Origin: Leptospira fletcheri
Lineage (GTDB): Bacteria > Spirochaetota > Leptospiria > Leptospirales > Leptospiraceae
Direction: 5' to 3'
Length of the DNA: 64,000 bases
Assembly: GCF_004769195.1 (NCBI RefSeq)
Contig: NZ_RQET01000012.1
Location: 5,138 to 69,137, forward strand
Shown here: in pieces, positions 1-11,580 of the stretch
How positions within the stretch are numbered: the first letter of the stretch is position 1
Layout: each line of letters starts with the position of its first letter
The notes under the pieces: model-generated
Database searches by the model: none
Told to the model about the DNA's origin: nothing
What the model saw: the letters and a program-made list of their open reading frames with translations, nothing else
Made by a program: the position numbers and the translations under genes

Positions 1-2
1 TC

Positions 3-737
3 TTGGAGTCCAAGGTACGCGATGCGGATGCGGTATTGATCGGCGAAGAGCATGATGATACGGCCGGTCATGTTTGGCAATTGGAGACCTTAAAGAAGTT
101 ATCGGAAAAATTTTCTTTCGCGCTTTCTCTCGAAATGTTGGAACGGGACCAGCAGAGAATATTGAACGAATTTCTAAAAGGGGACCTGACGGAAAAAGGT
201 TATCTGAACGGAACGGTATTTTGGCCGAATTATCTGTCGGATTACCACCCTTTAGTGGAATATGCGAAGAGCAGGAAATTGCCGGTGATCGCGTCGAATG
301 TGCCTAGGAGATACGCGAATCTGGTTTCGCAGAAAGGGCTTTCTTCTTTGTTTCGATTGCACAGTCCTTTTTTGCCTCCTAAATATCTGATCGGACTCCA
401 TCGACAGGAACAGTACGAGTCCAAATTGAAAGCCGCCTTGGGGCATCACGGTTCTACCGCGAATCTCGGCAACTTTATGGATGCCCAATATCTATGGGAT
501 GCAAGTATGGCGGACGCGATCGCGGAAGCCTTTTATGCTATGGGAAGAAAAATATTTCATATCAACGGCAGGTTTCACAGCGATCAAGGGATGGGCGTTC
601 CGTTTCGGCTCAGGCAGATGGGTTTGAAGGTATTGGTAATCAGCGTTTTTCCCGTAAACCAAAGCGTTGGACCGGGAGAGGAGGACTTTCTACAGGCCGA
701 GGTCCTGGTATTGACTCCGCGAAAGGTTGCTCCCTAA
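3..737 (+). CDS. ChaN family heme-binding-type protein, 5' truncated by window edge
   Basis: The reading frame is open to the left edge, so the true start and any lipoprotein signal lie outside the window. The visible 244 residues match the ChaN/DUF399 fold: an early GEEHDD motif, the stretch SLEMLERDQQ, and a C-terminal HINGRFHSDQGMG segment carrying the conserved His. ChaN proteins are envelope lipoproteins that bind heme in Campylobacter and relatives and are usually linked to iron uptake; that role here is inferred from family only. The penicillin-binding protein gene follows 57 bases later on the same strand, with no terminator seen between them. Confidence 0.8.
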   Translation: MESKVRDADAVLIGEEHDDTAGHVWQLETLKKLSEKFSFALSLEMLERDQQRILNEFLKGDLTEKGYLNGTVFWPNYLSDYHPLVEYAKSRKLPVIASNVPRRYANLVSQKGLSSLFRLHSPFLPPKYLIGLHRQEQYESKLKAALGHHGSTANLGNFMDAQYLWDASMADAIAEAFYAMGRKIFHINGRFHSDQGMGVPFRLRQMGLKVLVISVFPVNQSVGPGEEDFLQAEVLVLTPRKVAP

Positions 738-794
738 TCCCAACCATGAATTTCGTGCTTGTAGGCGGACGCATTTTCTCCGAAAGTACTACTG

Positions 795-3476
795 ATGCTG
801 GAGACAGGAATTCGTACTCTTTTCGAATCTAAATTCGAGTGCCCCGCTTGCGGTACGTTATCCCGTCTACCGGAGAGCGTTCCGACCGAGATGGTTTTTC
901 GGCTGACCTGTTATCGCTGCGGGCACAAGTCCCTCGTTCGCTTAGCTCACAGGCCGGTCTCCGAAGGTCAGGTGGCAAGACACCAATCCGAATTTTCTCC
1001 CGAGCACAAACCCTCCGTTCGTGAACCCGATCCGGAACCTTTTGTCGTAAAGAAGACGTCGACCGATGCGGCTCCGATGATAGAGAAGGAACCGTTTTCC
1101 TTTGCGGATAGATTCCGTAAGAAAATCGATTCCTGGAAATCTCCGAAGACCGATTTGCCGGAAGATCGACCTTGGTTCCAAAAAATCAGAATGCGGGAAG
1201 GGGAAGCGTCCCGGAGCGGACATCCTGTTCGAACTTTGGCGGAAAGACTTTTGGATCGAGGAAGAAAATTCCGACTTCCCCGTTTTCGCGCGAATTTCTG
1301 GCTTTTAGTCTTTCCGATTCCGGTATTTCTTGCTTTTCTAATATTCTTTTGGATAGGGGTCGTCCAGAGGGAATCGGAAGTCGAAGAACTTTTGAGCGTA
1401 TTTTACATCCACCAGCCGACGGTGATTTACGACAGGGACGGAAAGAAAGTATCCGAAATTTTCGGCAAGAAGACCAGCAATCTGGAATGGGATGCGTATC
1501 CGGAAAACCTGAAGCGGATGGTGCTGCTTGTGGAGGATCGCAATTTTTATTCTCACGGCGGAATCCATTACTCCTCGGTTCTTCGAGCCTTTTTTGTGAA
1601 CGTAACAAGTCTCAGATTCAAGCAGGGTGCGTCCACCATTACTCAACAGCTCTCGCGGATCTTATTGAACGATCGCGAAAAGAGCTTGGGAAGAAAATTA
1701 AAGGAAGCGCAGCTCGCGTACGCTCTCGAATCGCAGTTGGACAAACAGAGAATCCTTTTGCATTATATGAACAACGTGTATCTGGGACACGGGGCCTTCG
1801 GTTTTGATAGCGCTTCCCAATTTTACTTCGGAAAAAAACCGAAGGATTTGAATCTCTCCGAGATGATCATTCTCGCTTCTTTGGCCTCCGCACCGAACCG
1901 GTATTCTCCTTTGAAAAATCCGGATCTGTCTTTAGGTAGAGTGGAAGCGATTTTGAAATCCTTGGAAAACGACGGCGCTTTGAGAGAGGACCTTCGTCCG
2001 ATCATGCGGGATCTATATGTTTCCTTTCACACTCGTTCTCCCGGAGAAACGGTTTACGGAAATCGAAAGGACGATTCTCCCTATGTCACTGAGCATGTAC
2101 GTAAATTTCTGCAAGGCTTGTACCCGGACGCGAATATCTATGAGACGGGCGGTTTTTCCGTTCACACGACCATCTCCCAGCCGGTGCAAACCGAATTACA
2201 GAGAATCGTAAAATCTCATGTGGATTCCCTTGTCCGGTCCGGCGCTGTGAGAAAGCAAAGGCTGACCGGACAAGGAAAAGATAGCGAAGCCGTTCCGTTC
2301 CGAAATCTCGCGGCGGATCTTTCTCCCGCTCTCGAATTGTTTCTGGACACGGATCGATTCCGTGCCGGAGGAGATAGCGGATTGCAAGCCGCCGTCGTTG
2401 CGGTAGATCCGCAAACAGGGGACGTACTTCTGTTGCACGGAGGAACGGAGTTCAAGTCGGACAACCAGTTTCCGAGAGCGACAGGTATGTTCCGTCAGAC
2501 AGGTTCAACGATAAAACCGATATTGTACGCCGAAGCGATCGACAAAGGATTCGTGACACCAGCTACCCATATTTTGGATGCGCCTCTGATCTATCGGAAT
2601 GCTACATCCAATTGGATGCCGGAGAATATCGGTAGCCAATACGACGGAGATATTTCCGTTCGCGTGGCCTTGGCGAAATCGAAAAATACCGCCGCCGTAC
2701 AGATCGCCGAAAAATTGGGTCTTTCCGAAATCTCGGAAACCTTCGGAAGATTCTTTTTTCCGGAAGAGAAGGTGTTGAAAAACCGGTTTAGAAGGGACTT
2801 ATCGCTGGCTTTGGGTTCGCTCGAACTTTCTCCGCTGGAAATGGCCTCGGCGTATTCCTCCTTTGCGAACGACGGAAACATCGTCCGACCGCATCTAATA
2901 GAAAAAATCACCGACCGTTCCGGAAATGTCGTTTATCAAAGAAGAGAGCAGGACGAATTCAATTTGCGCTGGCCGAAAGAACGCAGGACGATTTCGCCTC
3001 CCGCCGCAGAGATCATGGTCGATCTGTTACACGGAAGCGCAAATCATGCCGGCGTTCGAAATACGGGATATAGGGGAGAAGTGGCCGGTAAAACCGGAAC
3101 CACGAACGAATATCGCGATGCTTGGTTCGTCGGAGTACGTCCGGGACTTTCTATGGCCGTTTGGATCGGTTACGACTCTCCTAGTTACGGTATGGGCTCT
3201 TCCGCGTTAGGCGGAACGGTTGCCGCTCCTCTCTGGGGAACGATCGCGAAGGTATTCGACACTGCCGAGTCGGCGGACCGGGGCGAAAGAAGAAAATATT
3301 CTTTTTCCCAAAGAGCCGTTTCCTTGTCGATTTGTTCCGAGTCTGGAAAATTGCCCGGTCCCGATTGCCCTAAAAAAACGGGAGAATTGTTTCATCCTTC
3401 TCATGTACCCACGGAAATCTGCCCATTGATTCATAAGGCCGACGCGAAGAAGGAGATCCTGAAAAATGTATTTTAG
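795..3476 (+). CDS. Class A penicillin-binding protein (PBP1A-type) with N-terminal zinc ribbon
   Basis: Bifunctional peptidoglycan glycosyltransferase/transpeptidase of the inner membrane. Order of parts: a cytoplasmic CxxC...CxxC zinc-ribbon-like module (Cys16, 19, 39, 42), a charged linker to about residue 160, one membrane helix near 168-190, the GT51 domain ([10 protein letters not shown] at 247-256, [11 protein letters not shown] at 278-288), and a transpeptidase domain with the SxxK nucleophile Ser571 (STIKP), SKN at 629-631 and KTGTT from Lys767. A Cys-containing C-terminal tail follows. The MJ0042-like zinc ribbon is not part of standard PBP1A and is the odd feature. The 3' end overlaps the next gene by 11 bases, so translation of the two is probably coupled. 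Confidence 0.95.
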   Translation: MLETGIRTLFESKFECPACGTLSRLPESVPTEMVFRLTCYRCGHKSLVRLAHRPVSEGQVARHQSEFSPEHKPSVREPDPEPFVVKKTSTDAAPMIEKEPFSFADRFRKKIDSWKSPKTDLPEDRPWFQKIRMREGEASRSGHPVRTLAERLLDRGRKFRLPRFRANFWLLVFPIPVFLAFLIFFWIGVVQRESEVEELLSVFYIHQPTVIYDRDGKKVSEIFGKKTSNLEWDAYPENLKRMVLLVEDRNFYSHGGIHYSSVLRAFFVNVTSLRFKQGASTITQQLSRILLNDREKSLGRKLKEAQLAYALESQLDKQRILLHYMNNVYLGHGAFGFDSASQFYFGKKPKDLNLSEMIILASLASAPNRYSPLKNPDLSLGRVEAILKSLENDGALREDLRPIMRDLYVSFHTRSPGETVYGNRKDDSPYVTEHVRKFLQGLYPDANIYETGGFSVHTTISQPVQTELQRIVKSHVDSLVRSGAVRKQRLTGQGKDSEAVPFRNLAADLSPALELFLDTDRFRAGGDSGLQAAVVAVDPQTGDVLLLHGGTEFKSDNQFPRATGMFRQTGSTIKPILYAEAIDKGFVTPATHILDAPLIYRNATSNWMPENIGSQYDGDISVRVALAKSKNTAAVQIAEKLGLSEISETFGRFFFPEEKVLKNRFRRDLSLALGSLELSPLEMASAYSSFANDGNIVRPHLIEKITDRSGNVVYQRREQDEFNLRWPKERRTISPPAAEIMVDLLHGSANHAGVRNTGYRGEVAGKTGTTNEYRDAWFVGVRPGLSMAVWIGYDSPSYGMGSSALGGTVAAPLWGTIAKVFDTAESADRGERRKYSFSQRAVSLSICSESGKLPGPDCPKKTGELFHPSHVPTEICPLIHKADAKKEILKNVF

Positions 3477-5079
3477 GTTTTCCAAATGTACTATTTTTCC
3501 GGTATTCTTCTCCGTATTCATTCCAACTTTTCTCTCGGCGGTAAATTACGAGGATGCGTACTCTTTGGAGAAACAATCTCCCGTTTTCGCGATACCTTTG
3601 TACGAGGAAGTCTCCAGGACTGGGTCTAGTTCCGACGTGAGAAGGACTGCCTCCACGAGACTCTATTTTCTGTACGAGAAATTCAACAAATACGTTCCCG
3701 CCTTACAGTACCAGATCCGGGCGGGGACGACCAGGAACAAAAAAGGGGAATGGTCCTCTTTCGTAAAGAACCTCTCCCAGGGACTGGGAATCAGCCCATA
3801 TTCTCTTATCGCGGTGACGCAGGCATGCTCCAAGAACACTTCGGCATTTTCCGTTCCGGAAACCAAGACGGAACCTAATGTTTCTTCGGAGGCGATTTCT
3901 CCCGAGATTTCCGAACCGTATCGTTCCTTATCTAAAAAGGAAAATCTGGCCTTAATCAGACTCTGTTATTCGGTAAAGATGAAAACGAAAGACTATGAAG
4001 GTTGGGACCATATCTTCGCTTATTTGACGGAAAAGGAACTTCTGTCCAAGGATATCGCTTTGCCTCTCTGGGTCGGGTCCTCTCTCCAATCAGGACGGGG
4101 AACTCCGTATCGTAGGATTTTTTTGGCGGGAAAGTCCAAATCTCTGAGCGCGGATTCCAAGTCGGATATCCTCTACTTATATGCGAAGTTTCTTCGAAAT
4201 AGGGGCCGTTTCGAGGCTAGTGCGCGTTATTTTTTGATGAGTTCCACGTATTCCAATGCCAAGAGAGGGCGTTTCGAGGCCGCTAAGAATCTTTTGCTGA
4301 TGGATAGAAGGAAAGAGGCCTGTTCTTTTCCTTCGGAAACATACAACGGAGACGAAGAAACGGAGGTTCTTTTCCGCAAAGTCTGCCAAACGAATGATTG
4401 GGACTGGGCAATGCCTTACCTTCCGGCTATCCGAATTCTGATGCGAGAAAATCCGGATCCGATTTTTTCCTTTGTAACTCAGGGCGGAGGAAGGGAAGCC
4501 GCGGAGAATTTTTTATCCCGATCGAGCGCGGGAAGTTCGGATAAAGACGACGACGTGGTCGAGGAGGAAACCGAATCCGCTGGGATCCTGGCAAAGCTTT
4601 TTCCTCCGGAGGATAAGACTCGATTCCCTTTTTGGGACGTACGCGATCGAGATGCGAATTTGGTCTTACCGGAAAAAACGAAATATATCTGTAAAGTGAT
4701 TCGAAGACCTTTTTTCGGTTCCCCCAATATCCAACCTCAGTTTTGCAAGGAGACACTTCCCGGTACTTTGGAACAGATCCTTTCCGCAGTGAACGAGGAG
4801 GAAGACGATGCCAGTTATGCTTTTGCGGATTCGGCTTATCTGCCCGTGAACGCAAAATGGATGTGGAAGGAAATTCCGCCGCCCCAAGGAATCGATCCGT
4901 CCGTGACTGTGACCGATTCCCAGCCTATATTCGGACCGGTCGGCATTTTAGGACCTTGGAATCTTGATTTCGTGGTTTTCAGAAAAGTCTTGAATCGGAC
5001 TTACATCGAAATCAGAAAAGGAAAAGAATATTATAATGTTTCCATAAAGCCTTCGAACGTCCTCTGGGAAAAGGGATAG
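3466..5079 (+). CDS. Exported protein of unknown function
   Basis: A 537-residue protein with a cleavable-looking signal peptide (hydrophobic segment to about residue 23, ending FLSA). The rest is mostly helical-looking with TPR-like spacing of Tyr, Leu and Ala but no clear TPR signature, and an acidic run around residues 350-365 ([10 protein letters not shown]). I recognise no domain. It starts inside the end of the penicillin-binding protein gene (11-base overlap), so a periplasmic role connected with cell-wall synthesis is plausible but is inference from context only. Confidence 0.75.
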   Translation: MYFRFSKCTIFPVFFSVFIPTFLSAVNYEDAYSLEKQSPVFAIPLYEEVSRTGSSSDVRRTASTRLYFLYEKFNKYVPALQYQIRAGTTRNKKGEWSSFVKNLSQGLGISPYSLIAVTQACSKNTSAFSVPETKTEPNVSSEAISPEISEPYRSLSKKENLALIRLCYSVKMKTKDYEGWDHIFAYLTEKELLSKDIALPLWVGSSLQSGRGTPYRRIFLAGKSKSLSADSKSDILYLYAKFLRNRGRFEASARYFLMSSTYSNAKRGRFEAAKNLLLMDRRKEACSFPSETYNGDEETEVLFRKVCQTNDWDWAMPYLPAIRILMRENPDPIFSFVTQGGGREAAENFLSRSSAGSSDKDDDVVEEETESAGILAKLFPPEDKTRFPFWDVRDRDANLVLPEKTKYICKVIRRPFFGSPNIQPQFCKETLPGTLEQILSAVNEEEDDASYAFADSAYLPVNAKWMWKEIPPPQGIDPSVTVTDSQPIFGPVGILGPWNLDFVVFRKVLNRTYIEIRKGKEYYNVSIKPSNVLWEKG

Positions 5080-5136
5080 ATTTTTCGTAAAAAGAAGACC
5101 GCCATCGCGGATATGCGAAAAACAAAGGAGGCGTTC

Positions 5137-6879
5137 GTGCTCAAATACAGATTTCTCGCTTTCTGCTTTTTATTTTTCCAGACGGGTTCCTTTTTCACAT
5201 GCCGTACTTCGGAGGAATCGAAGAAAGAAACGGTCGGTGGCTTGAAGGAATTCGATCGGGAGTTTGAAAAGAGAATTTATCAGATCTCACCCGGCATCTA
5301 TTCCGCTGTAGGATACGGAATCGCAAATTCGATATTCATAACTGGAAAGGACGGTGTCATCGTAGTGGATACGATGGACGACCTCAAATCCGCGGAGCAG
5401 GTTTTTACTGAATTCCGTAAGATCTCCGACTTGCCCGTAAAAGCGATCATCTATACTCATAGTCATCCGGATCATATTTTCGGCGGTCCTGTTTTTGCGA
5501 GAGGATCCTCACCTATAATATACGCACATAAAGATCTAAAAGCGAATGTGGAAAGACTCGCGAGCGAAACCGCGATAGCAGTGGGAAGTAGAAGCGCCCG
5601 TATGTTCGGAAATTATTTGCGTAAAGAGGAAGTGGAAAACGTAGGGATCGGTCCTTACCAAGGGTATACGGCTTCCACGAAAATAGATTTCCTTCCGCCT
5701 ACGAAAACGTTCGAGGATAGACTTTCCGTAAAGGCGGCCGGAATCGAAATGGAATTGATTCACGCTCCCGGAGAAACGGACGACCAAATCTACGTATGGC
5801 TTCCGGAGCAAAAGACGCTTTTGATGGGAGATAATTTTTATAAGTCCTTTCCGAATCTTTATACGATCCGCGGGACCTGGTTTAGGAGTTTAAAAAACTG
5901 GTATCGGTCCATCGACCTAGCGAGATCTCTGAAACCCGAGTTCGTGGTCCCGAGCCACGGTAGACCCTTAAGCGGAGCCAAGGAGATTTATGGAATTCTA
6001 ACGGACTATCGGGATGCGATCCAATACGTTCATGACCAATCTTTGCGCGGGATCAACTTAGGTCTGCATCCCGACGATCTTGTGGAATTCGTAAAGTTGC
6101 CGAAACACCTGGCCTCTTCCCCTTATCTGCAGGAGGTATACGGAAAAGTATCCTGGTCGGTGAGATCCATGTTCGCGGGAAATCTAGGTTGGTTTTCCGG
6201 CGATTCTTCGGAACTGGAACCGCTGACAAGAAAGGAGCAAGCGGCGCTTTTTTCGGAACTCGCCGGGGGAAAGGATATCTTGGTCACGATCGCTAGGAGA
6301 AAATTGGAAAAAGGCGAGTATCAAGCGGCACTTCAATTAAGCGGATATATTCTGCGAATCGATCCGGAAAATCGAGACGGGAAAGAGATTCGGATTCGAT
6401 CCTTACGATCCTTGGGAGAAGGAAACGAAAATGCGAACGCGCGTCATTATTACTTAACGGAAGCGCTCGAAATCCGTGACGATTTCGTGGCGAAGCTACA
6501 GGTAAAACCCAGTCCGGAATTGTTGAAACGTTATCCTCTTTCCGTGTTCTTTTCGAATCTTTCCGCACGTTTAGATCCGGTTAAAAGCGCCGATCTACAA
6601 GGAAAAGTCTCGATCAAATTTACGGACACCGGCGAGGAGTTTACGGTCCACTTGCGGAGAGGCGTGGCCGAAATAGAAGAGCGTATTTCCGAAAATCCGA
6701 ATATACTCGTATATGCGAATTCCCAGGTTTGGAAAGAGATGTTGGTTCGTCTCACGAATCCGGCTACCGCGTTGCGAAGTTTCGAATACAGAAAAGGAAG
6801 TCTTTTAGAGTTCGTTAAATTTCTCGGAAATTTCTCCCTGCAACAAGAGCCCAAGCTTCCGTATTCGGTTGGGAAATAA
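5137..6879 (+). CDS. SdsA1-type alkylsulfatase, MBL fold, probable lipoprotein
   Basis: Metallo-beta-lactamase-fold alkylsulfatase family. The zinc motif THSHPDH lies about residues 107-113, followed by HAPGETDDQ, MGDN and PSHGRPLSG, which supply further metal ligands. An alkylsulfatase dimerisation segment and a C-terminal SCP2-like domain (ending near RLTNPATAL) complete the family's usual plan. Family members remove sulfate from long-chain alkyl sulfates. GTG at 5137 is preferred over the in-frame ATG at 5113 because AAAGGAGG sits 5 bases before it, and it gives a clean signal sequence ending ...SFFTC, a loose spirochaetal lipobox. Substrate in this organism cannot be read from sequence. 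Confidence 0.85.
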   Translation: MLKYRFLAFCFLFFQTGSFFTCRTSEESKKETVGGLKEFDREFEKRIYQISPGIYSAVGYGIANSIFITGKDGVIVVDTMDDLKSAEQVFTEFRKISDLPVKAIIYTHSHPDHIFGGPVFARGSSPIIYAHKDLKANVERLASETAIAVGSRSARMFGNYLRKEEVENVGIGPYQGYTASTKIDFLPPTKTFEDRLSVKAAGIEMELIHAPGETDDQIYVWLPEQKTLLMGDNFYKSFPNLYTIRGTWFRSLKNWYRSIDLARSLKPEFVVPSHGRPLSGAKEIYGILTDYRDAIQYVHDQSLRGINLGLHPDDLVEFVKLPKHLASSPYLQEVYGKVSWSVRSMFAGNLGWFSGDSSELEPLTRKEQAALFSELAGGKDILVTIARRKLEKGEYQAALQLSGYILRIDPENRDGKEIRIRSLRSLGEGNENANARHYYLTEALEIRDDFVAKLQVKPSPELLKRYPLSVFFSNLSARLDPVKSADLQGKVSIKFTDTGEEFTVHLRRGVAEIEERISENPNILVYANSQVWKEMLVRLTNPATALRSFEYRKGSLLEFVKFLGNFSLQQEPKLPYSVGK

Positions 6880-7147
<268 letters not shown>

Positions 7148-7179
7148 GAGATTTTTGGAAAGGGTGAATCCGCCCGATC

Positions 7180-7252
7180 AGCTGCCTAGAGGAATCGAAC
7201 CCCCAACCTGCTGATTACAAGTCAGCTGCTCTACCAATTGAGCTAAGGCAGC
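7180..7252 (-). tRNA. tRNA-Thr (TGT)
   Basis: Minus-strand cloverleaf: acceptor GCTGCCT/AGGCAGC, D-arm with AGCTCAATTGGTAGAGC, anticodon stem CTGAC.. around CTTGTAA (anticodon TGT), and T-arm with GGTTCGATTCC. No encoded CCA. It lies upstream of tRNA-Tyr, as in the Tyr/Thr tRNA clusters of many bacteria, but no tuf gene is adjacent in this window. Confidence 0.95.
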
Positions 7253-7328
7253 GTTTGGACTCGTAACCAGTATTTCGAGCGGATTTCCGGGGTCAACCGA
7301 TTAAAAAGGATTTTCTCCTGGCGCTAGA

Positions 7329-7733
7329 ATGGGGGATTTGTATTGCATGCCTCTTTTCCTCGTAAATCTAGGGATGACGATTTCCATTCTCGCGTTCTAT
7401 GTCGGATTTTGGTTCCGCTTTCGGAACAATCGTCTTCACAGAATTTTTAATACGATCGGTATCCTCTTTAATCTTTGCGCTGCGATCTATCTTCTGTCCT
7501 TAAAATATTTGTTCGGGGGCTTGGACTCCGCTGGCTTCGTGCCGGTCTTCGACAGAACGATCATCGACACACACCGCGCTTTTGCCGCTCTGGCTTTGGT
7601 CTTGATGCTCCTGACTGGCTGGTCCGGCTTTGCGGGAAAAAAAGGATTCCATCGAAAACTCAACTTTGTTTTTCTACCATTATATACCCTCGTATATCTC
7701 TCCGGATTATTTCTATTCCGTTCCGGGAATTAA
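7329..7733 (+). CDS. Small four-helix membrane protein, DUF420-like
   Basis: A 134-residue integral membrane protein with four hydrophobic helices (about 9-28, 40-62, 79-100 and 111-129 from the first ATG). His residues near helix ends (RLHRIF, DTHRAF, FHRKL) resemble heme- or quinone-associated four-helix proteins such as DUF420/cytochrome b561-type families, but I cannot assign it firmly. ATG at 7347 is an alternative start, with GGGGGA 10 bases upstream. The transketolase-half gene follows after 25 bases on the same strand. Confidence 0.65.
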   Translation: MGDLYCMPLFLVNLGMTISILAFYVGFWFRFRNNRLHRIFNTIGILFNLCAAIYLLSLKYLFGGLDSAGFVPVFDRTIIDTHRAFAALALVLMLLTGWSGFAGKKGFHRKLNFVFLPLYTLVYLSGLFLFRSGN

Positions 7734-7758
7734 GTCGGGGCAATTTTAGAAGGTCGAA

Positions 7759-8583
<825 letters not shown>

Positions 8584-8863
8584 GAGTTTCCTTCTGCGTA
8601 TTTCCGAAGTTCGAAAAAAAGAAGAACATTTCATCGATTCGGAGTTTTCTATCTTTGTTCGGAAATACGCCTCGAATCCCGAAAAAAACGTTTCAATTTC
8701 GTTTTTTATCTTTGCGGGCACTTGACTTCGTTTCGGCCTACTCCTTCGTCGGAAAGAGAACATAAACGAACGACATAGTTAATTTATGAATCACATCCTT
8801 TTTTAACTGTTCGAAAAACTTCCGAATTGACTAAGCTCTTCCCGGTATCACGTTATTGTACTT
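8584..8863. repeat. Intergenic spacer with 13-bp perfect inverted repeat
   Basis: GCGTATTTCCGAA (8596-8608) is repeated exactly in reverse complement at 8658-8670, with a 49-base loop, starting 12 bases after the transketolase stop. No T-run follows, so it is not a standard intrinsic terminator. The remainder is AT-rich and probably carries the promoter of the next gene (TTGACT at 8827), but no well-spaced -10 box is evident. Confidence 0.6.
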
Positions 8864-9763
8864 ATGCAATCCTCCGACTTCCCTTTCGGAACAGTTCCCT
8901 TCCCACCCGATAAGATAGAGGATAAATTTTACCAATTGGAATTTTCCTCCAGCGAGGATAAATCCGGGATCATTGCGGAGATCGCCGGTATGATTCCTTG
9001 GCAGGTTCGCGTCCGGGAAGTGGCGGACGAATTGAAGGATCCTACTCTTCGCGTTTTTGCGAGAGGAGTCGCACCCATCATTCATTCGGAGCGGATCAGT
9101 GTGCGTTATGCGGCATTGGCTGAAAAAGGGAACTCGAATCATTACGAGGATTTGGAGGAAGGTGCGTTTCTGCTTTCCTCTGTCACGGAACCGGAACTTT
9201 CTTATCCTGAATTCCGGACCTATCTGGATCGGATCGCTTTGCGAGTGGAGGAACTCGTGGATCTAAACGAAGATCTGGCTTCGGACGACGTGAAGGTTCA
9301 TTTTTTAACCCGTGTGCTTTCCCAGGAAGAAGGTTTTTCCGGCAATCATGAGGAGTACGAGGATCCGGATAATTCCTATTTGCATCGGGTATTCGTCACA
9401 AAACGGGGCATTCCCATCTCTTTGTCGGTGATCTACCTTTTAGTCGCGCATCGATTGAACCTTCCGCTTTACGGCGTCAATATGCCTCTGCACTTTCTAC
9501 TTCATTTCGAATCCAACGACTATGAAACCTATATCGATCCTTACCACGGCGGAGTGATGCTGGATCGTTCCACTTGCATCCGTTTTTTAAAGGCAAACGG
9601 ATTCCAGGCTCACGACCGTTACTTTACCCACGCCAGTAGTATGACGATCCTGAAAAGGATGTTTCGTAACTTGATCCATATCTATCGGAAAAAGGAAAAT
9701 CGTGAAATGGAAAAAGTACTGTCTAAACACCTGCTCGCCCTGGACAGCAAGTGGAAATCCTGA
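8864..9763 (+). CDS. SirB1-like transglutaminase-core protein
   Basis: A 299-residue protein of the SirB1/Transglut_core2 family. The family region covers roughly residues 100-270, with [17 protein letters not shown] and [10 protein letters not shown] followed by MPLHFLLHF and YIDPYHGG, the characteristic blocks. A short helical TPR-like tail ends the protein. These proteins keep a papain-like fold but usually lack the catalytic Cys, and their biochemical role is not well established. It is monocistronic in appearance, with no close same-strand partner before the polyprenyl synthase gene 78 bases on. Confidence 0.8.
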   Translation: MQSSDFPFGTVPFPPDKIEDKFYQLEFSSSEDKSGIIAEIAGMIPWQVRVREVADELKDPTLRVFARGVAPIIHSERISVRYAALAEKGNSNHYEDLEEGAFLLSSVTEPELSYPEFRTYLDRIALRVEELVDLNEDLASDDVKVHFLTRVLSQEEGFSGNHEEYEDPDNSYLHRVFVTKRGIPISLSVIYLLVAHRLNLPLYGVNMPLHFLLHFESNDYETYIDPYHGGVMLDRSTCIRFLKANGFQAHDRYFTHASSMTILKRMFRNLIHIYRKKENREMEKVLSKHLLALDSKWKS

Positions 9764-9841
9764 TTTTTTCACCCCCTTTCTTTTCGTTCCGCTCGTATTT
9801 CCTACCCTTTCCTGCTTGAGCGATAAATTCCTTCGGAAATA

Positions 9842-10822
9842 GTGTCGAAACAAGGAAACTCCGTGAAAGCCAAGGGATTGAAGGACCTCCTCGTCCGAAA
9901 GTTCGACAAAAAACTGTACGAGATCATAGACGAGGATCTTCGTCTACTCGCCGAGATTAAGGATTATACCATCCGCTCCGGAGGAAAAAGAATCCGTCCG
10001 ATCCTGCATTATTGCATGTGTCGTATCCTCGGATACAAGGGGGAAAAATACGCGGATGTAGGGGCCATCGCAGAATTGATTCATGCCGCGAGTCTTTTGC
10101 ACGATGACGTCGTGGACGAAGCTCAGACCAGAAGAGGGGTGCCCAGCGTAGGTTCCCGTTTCGGAAATAAAACCGCGATTCTCGCCGGAGATTACCTTCT
10201 TGCCTGCGGGATCTATCATCTTAACCGATTGAATTCTCCCGAATTAATGGATATTTTCACACAAGTGATCAAGGATCTTTCGGTAAGCGAACTCGTTCAG
10301 ATGGAATGGGAAAGAAATCCCAAGATTGATTTGGACGTGTACGATCGAGTAGTCTACGGTAAGACCGCATCTTTGTTCGGAGCAGTCTGTCAGGCCGCCG
10401 GAATTCTAGCGGGGGCTCCCAAAAAGAATCTAAAAAAATTGCACGAGTTCGGAGTCCGATTAGGATCCTTGTTCCAAAAACAGGACGACGCCATCGATTA
10501 TTTCCAAGCCGGGGACCGGACGGGCAAGGTTCCTCTCAAGGATTTTAAAAACGGATTATATACGTACCCGGTTCTCCGACTTTTGGAAAAGGCGGATAAG
10601 AACGATAAAAAACTGACCCATTCCCTTTTTGCTAAGGAAGAAAGGACCGAGCACGACGAAGTCGTAATTCTTTCCCTGCTCAATCGGTACAATATTCGAA
10701 AAATGTTGAGTGAAGAGTTTCGGTCGGATGTGGAAGAACTTTTGCGATTTTTAAAAGGTTTTCCGGAAACCGAGGAAGGAGCACTTGTCCGGGATCAATT
10801 CAGAAAATTGACCGAAGTGTAA
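9842..10822 (+). CDS. Polyprenyl diphosphate synthase (trans-isoprenyl)
   Basis: Class I head-to-tail prenyl transferase. Both aspartate-rich motifs are intact: [15 protein letters not shown] at about residues 83-97 and QDDAIDYF near 219, with GGKRIRP at the IPP site and GKTASLF before the second motif. It chains isopentenyl units for the quinone side chain or undecaprenyl-type carriers; product length cannot be read with certainty. GTG at 9842 is the longest start; GTG at 9863 has AAGGA 7 bases upstream and may be the real one. Confidence 0.93.
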   Translation: MSKQGNSVKAKGLKDLLVRKFDKKLYEIIDEDLRLLAEIKDYTIRSGGKRIRPILHYCMCRILGYKGEKYADVGAIAELIHAASLLHDDVVDEAQTRRGVPSVGSRFGNKTAILAGDYLLACGIYHLNRLNSPELMDIFTQVIKDLSVSELVQMEWERNPKIDLDVYDRVVYGKTASLFGAVCQAAGILAGAPKKNLKKLHEFGVRLGSLFQKQDDAIDYFQAGDRTGKVPLKDFKNGLYTYPVLRLLEKADKNDKKLTHSLFAKEERTEHDEVVILSLLNRYNIRKMLSEEFRSDVEELLRFLKGFPETEEGALVRDQFRKLTEV

Positions 10823-10833
10823 AGATCCTCTTT

Positions 10834-10868
10834 CCGAAGGACGGAACCTTCGGCGAGTGTCATTCGCC
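10834..10868. other. Two adjacent hairpins between convergent genes
   Basis: CCGAAGG/CCTTCGG (10834-10853, 6-base loop) is followed at once by GGCGA/TCGCC (10852-10868). They lie between the convergent prenyl synthase and small membrane protein genes. Neither strand has a T-run after them, so termination would have to be Rho-dependent or rely on RNA processing. Confidence 0.45.
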
Positions 10869-10908
10869 TCTTCTCCGTTCATCGCGGAGATTTCGATCTA
10901 GTCCGGAA

Positions 10909-11256
10909 TCAATGAACCGCGTTTTTCAAAAGGTGGAAAACGGATCCGGAATGTTGTCGAAGATAGAAAAAATAAGCGTTTGCCGCAAGGCTGATCACCA
11001 AAGGCAAAAACTTAAAGAATCGAGTCTTCGCGAAAGAGAATACGATGAAAGCCAAGAGAACCCCGATGACCGGCAATAAGGATCCGATTGTCATCAGAGT
11101 ATAGAAGATCCAGAAATTGGGAATCTGGTCCTCCGTTTGCACTTTTCTATGCGAAACCGGTCTTGGGTGGCTTTGCAAAGGCATGTGTCTGGGCTCGACT
11201 CGTACTACTTTCGCTTTTTCCCTAAACTTCTGGTCGTTGTTCAGCGCTTTTTCCAT
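10909..11256 (-). CDS. Small membrane protein of unknown function
   Basis: A 115-residue protein with a basic, soluble N-terminal half (residues 1-47) and two hydrophobic helices, about 49-72 and 78-97, then a short tail. No family is recognised. A promoter ends 6 bases before the ATG (see the separate entry), so the mRNA would have almost no leader; AAAGGT lies directly between the -10 box and the ATG and may still act as a weak ribosome site. Confidence 0.65.
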   Translation of the reverse strand: MEKALNNDQKFREKAKVVRVEPRHMPLQSHPRPVSHRKVQTEDQIPNFWIFYTLMTIGSLLPVIGVLLAFIVFSFAKTRFFKFLPLVISLAANAYFFYLRQHSGSVFHLLKNAVH

Positions 11257-11580
11257 ACCTTTAGTTTAAGATTTTTCGGGGGAGTTGCAAGTCCCATCCG
11301 AAAATTCGGGGATTTTGCACGATGGAATTAGTCGAAATGGCGGGGTTAAATAAAAAGTAATTTTATCCGATTTAGGGAGAAAAAGAGTCTAATATAAACA
11401 AAATCGCGGATTTCAAAAAATCGTTTTTTACAGCATATTATCTCTGTTAAACGTTTCCCGAGTTCTTCTTTTCGGTTCTTACTGGAACGGAGTGGGGATC
11501 GAAAGTGAGGGGTTTTCGGGGAAGAAGAACGGGACAGAATTCAAAAGAGTAGCAAAATAAATAGAATCCGGCGAGTATAG
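11257..11580. other. Intergenic region without an evident coding gene
   Basis: Between two minus-strand genes. Bases 11263-11290 hold a minus-strand promoter. The rest is AT-rich to about 11460 and then GA-rich on the plus strand. A plus-strand sigma70-like pair (TTCAAA 11540-11545, TAGAAT 11562-11567, spacer 16) lies just before a plus-direction terminator. No open frame of note is seen. Confidence 0.5.
11263..11290 (-). promoter_or_regulatory. Promoter of the small membrane protein gene
   Basis: On the minus strand: TTGCAA, a 16-base spacer, then TAAACT, ending 6 bases before the start codon at 11256. The match to sigma70 boxes is good. The short distance places transcription start at or next to the ATG. 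Confidence 0.5.

Noticed and set aside
5113..5136. ATG 5113 as the start of the alkylsulfatase gene
   Set aside because: The ribosome site AAAGGAGG lies after it and fits GTG 5137, which also gives a proper signal peptide.
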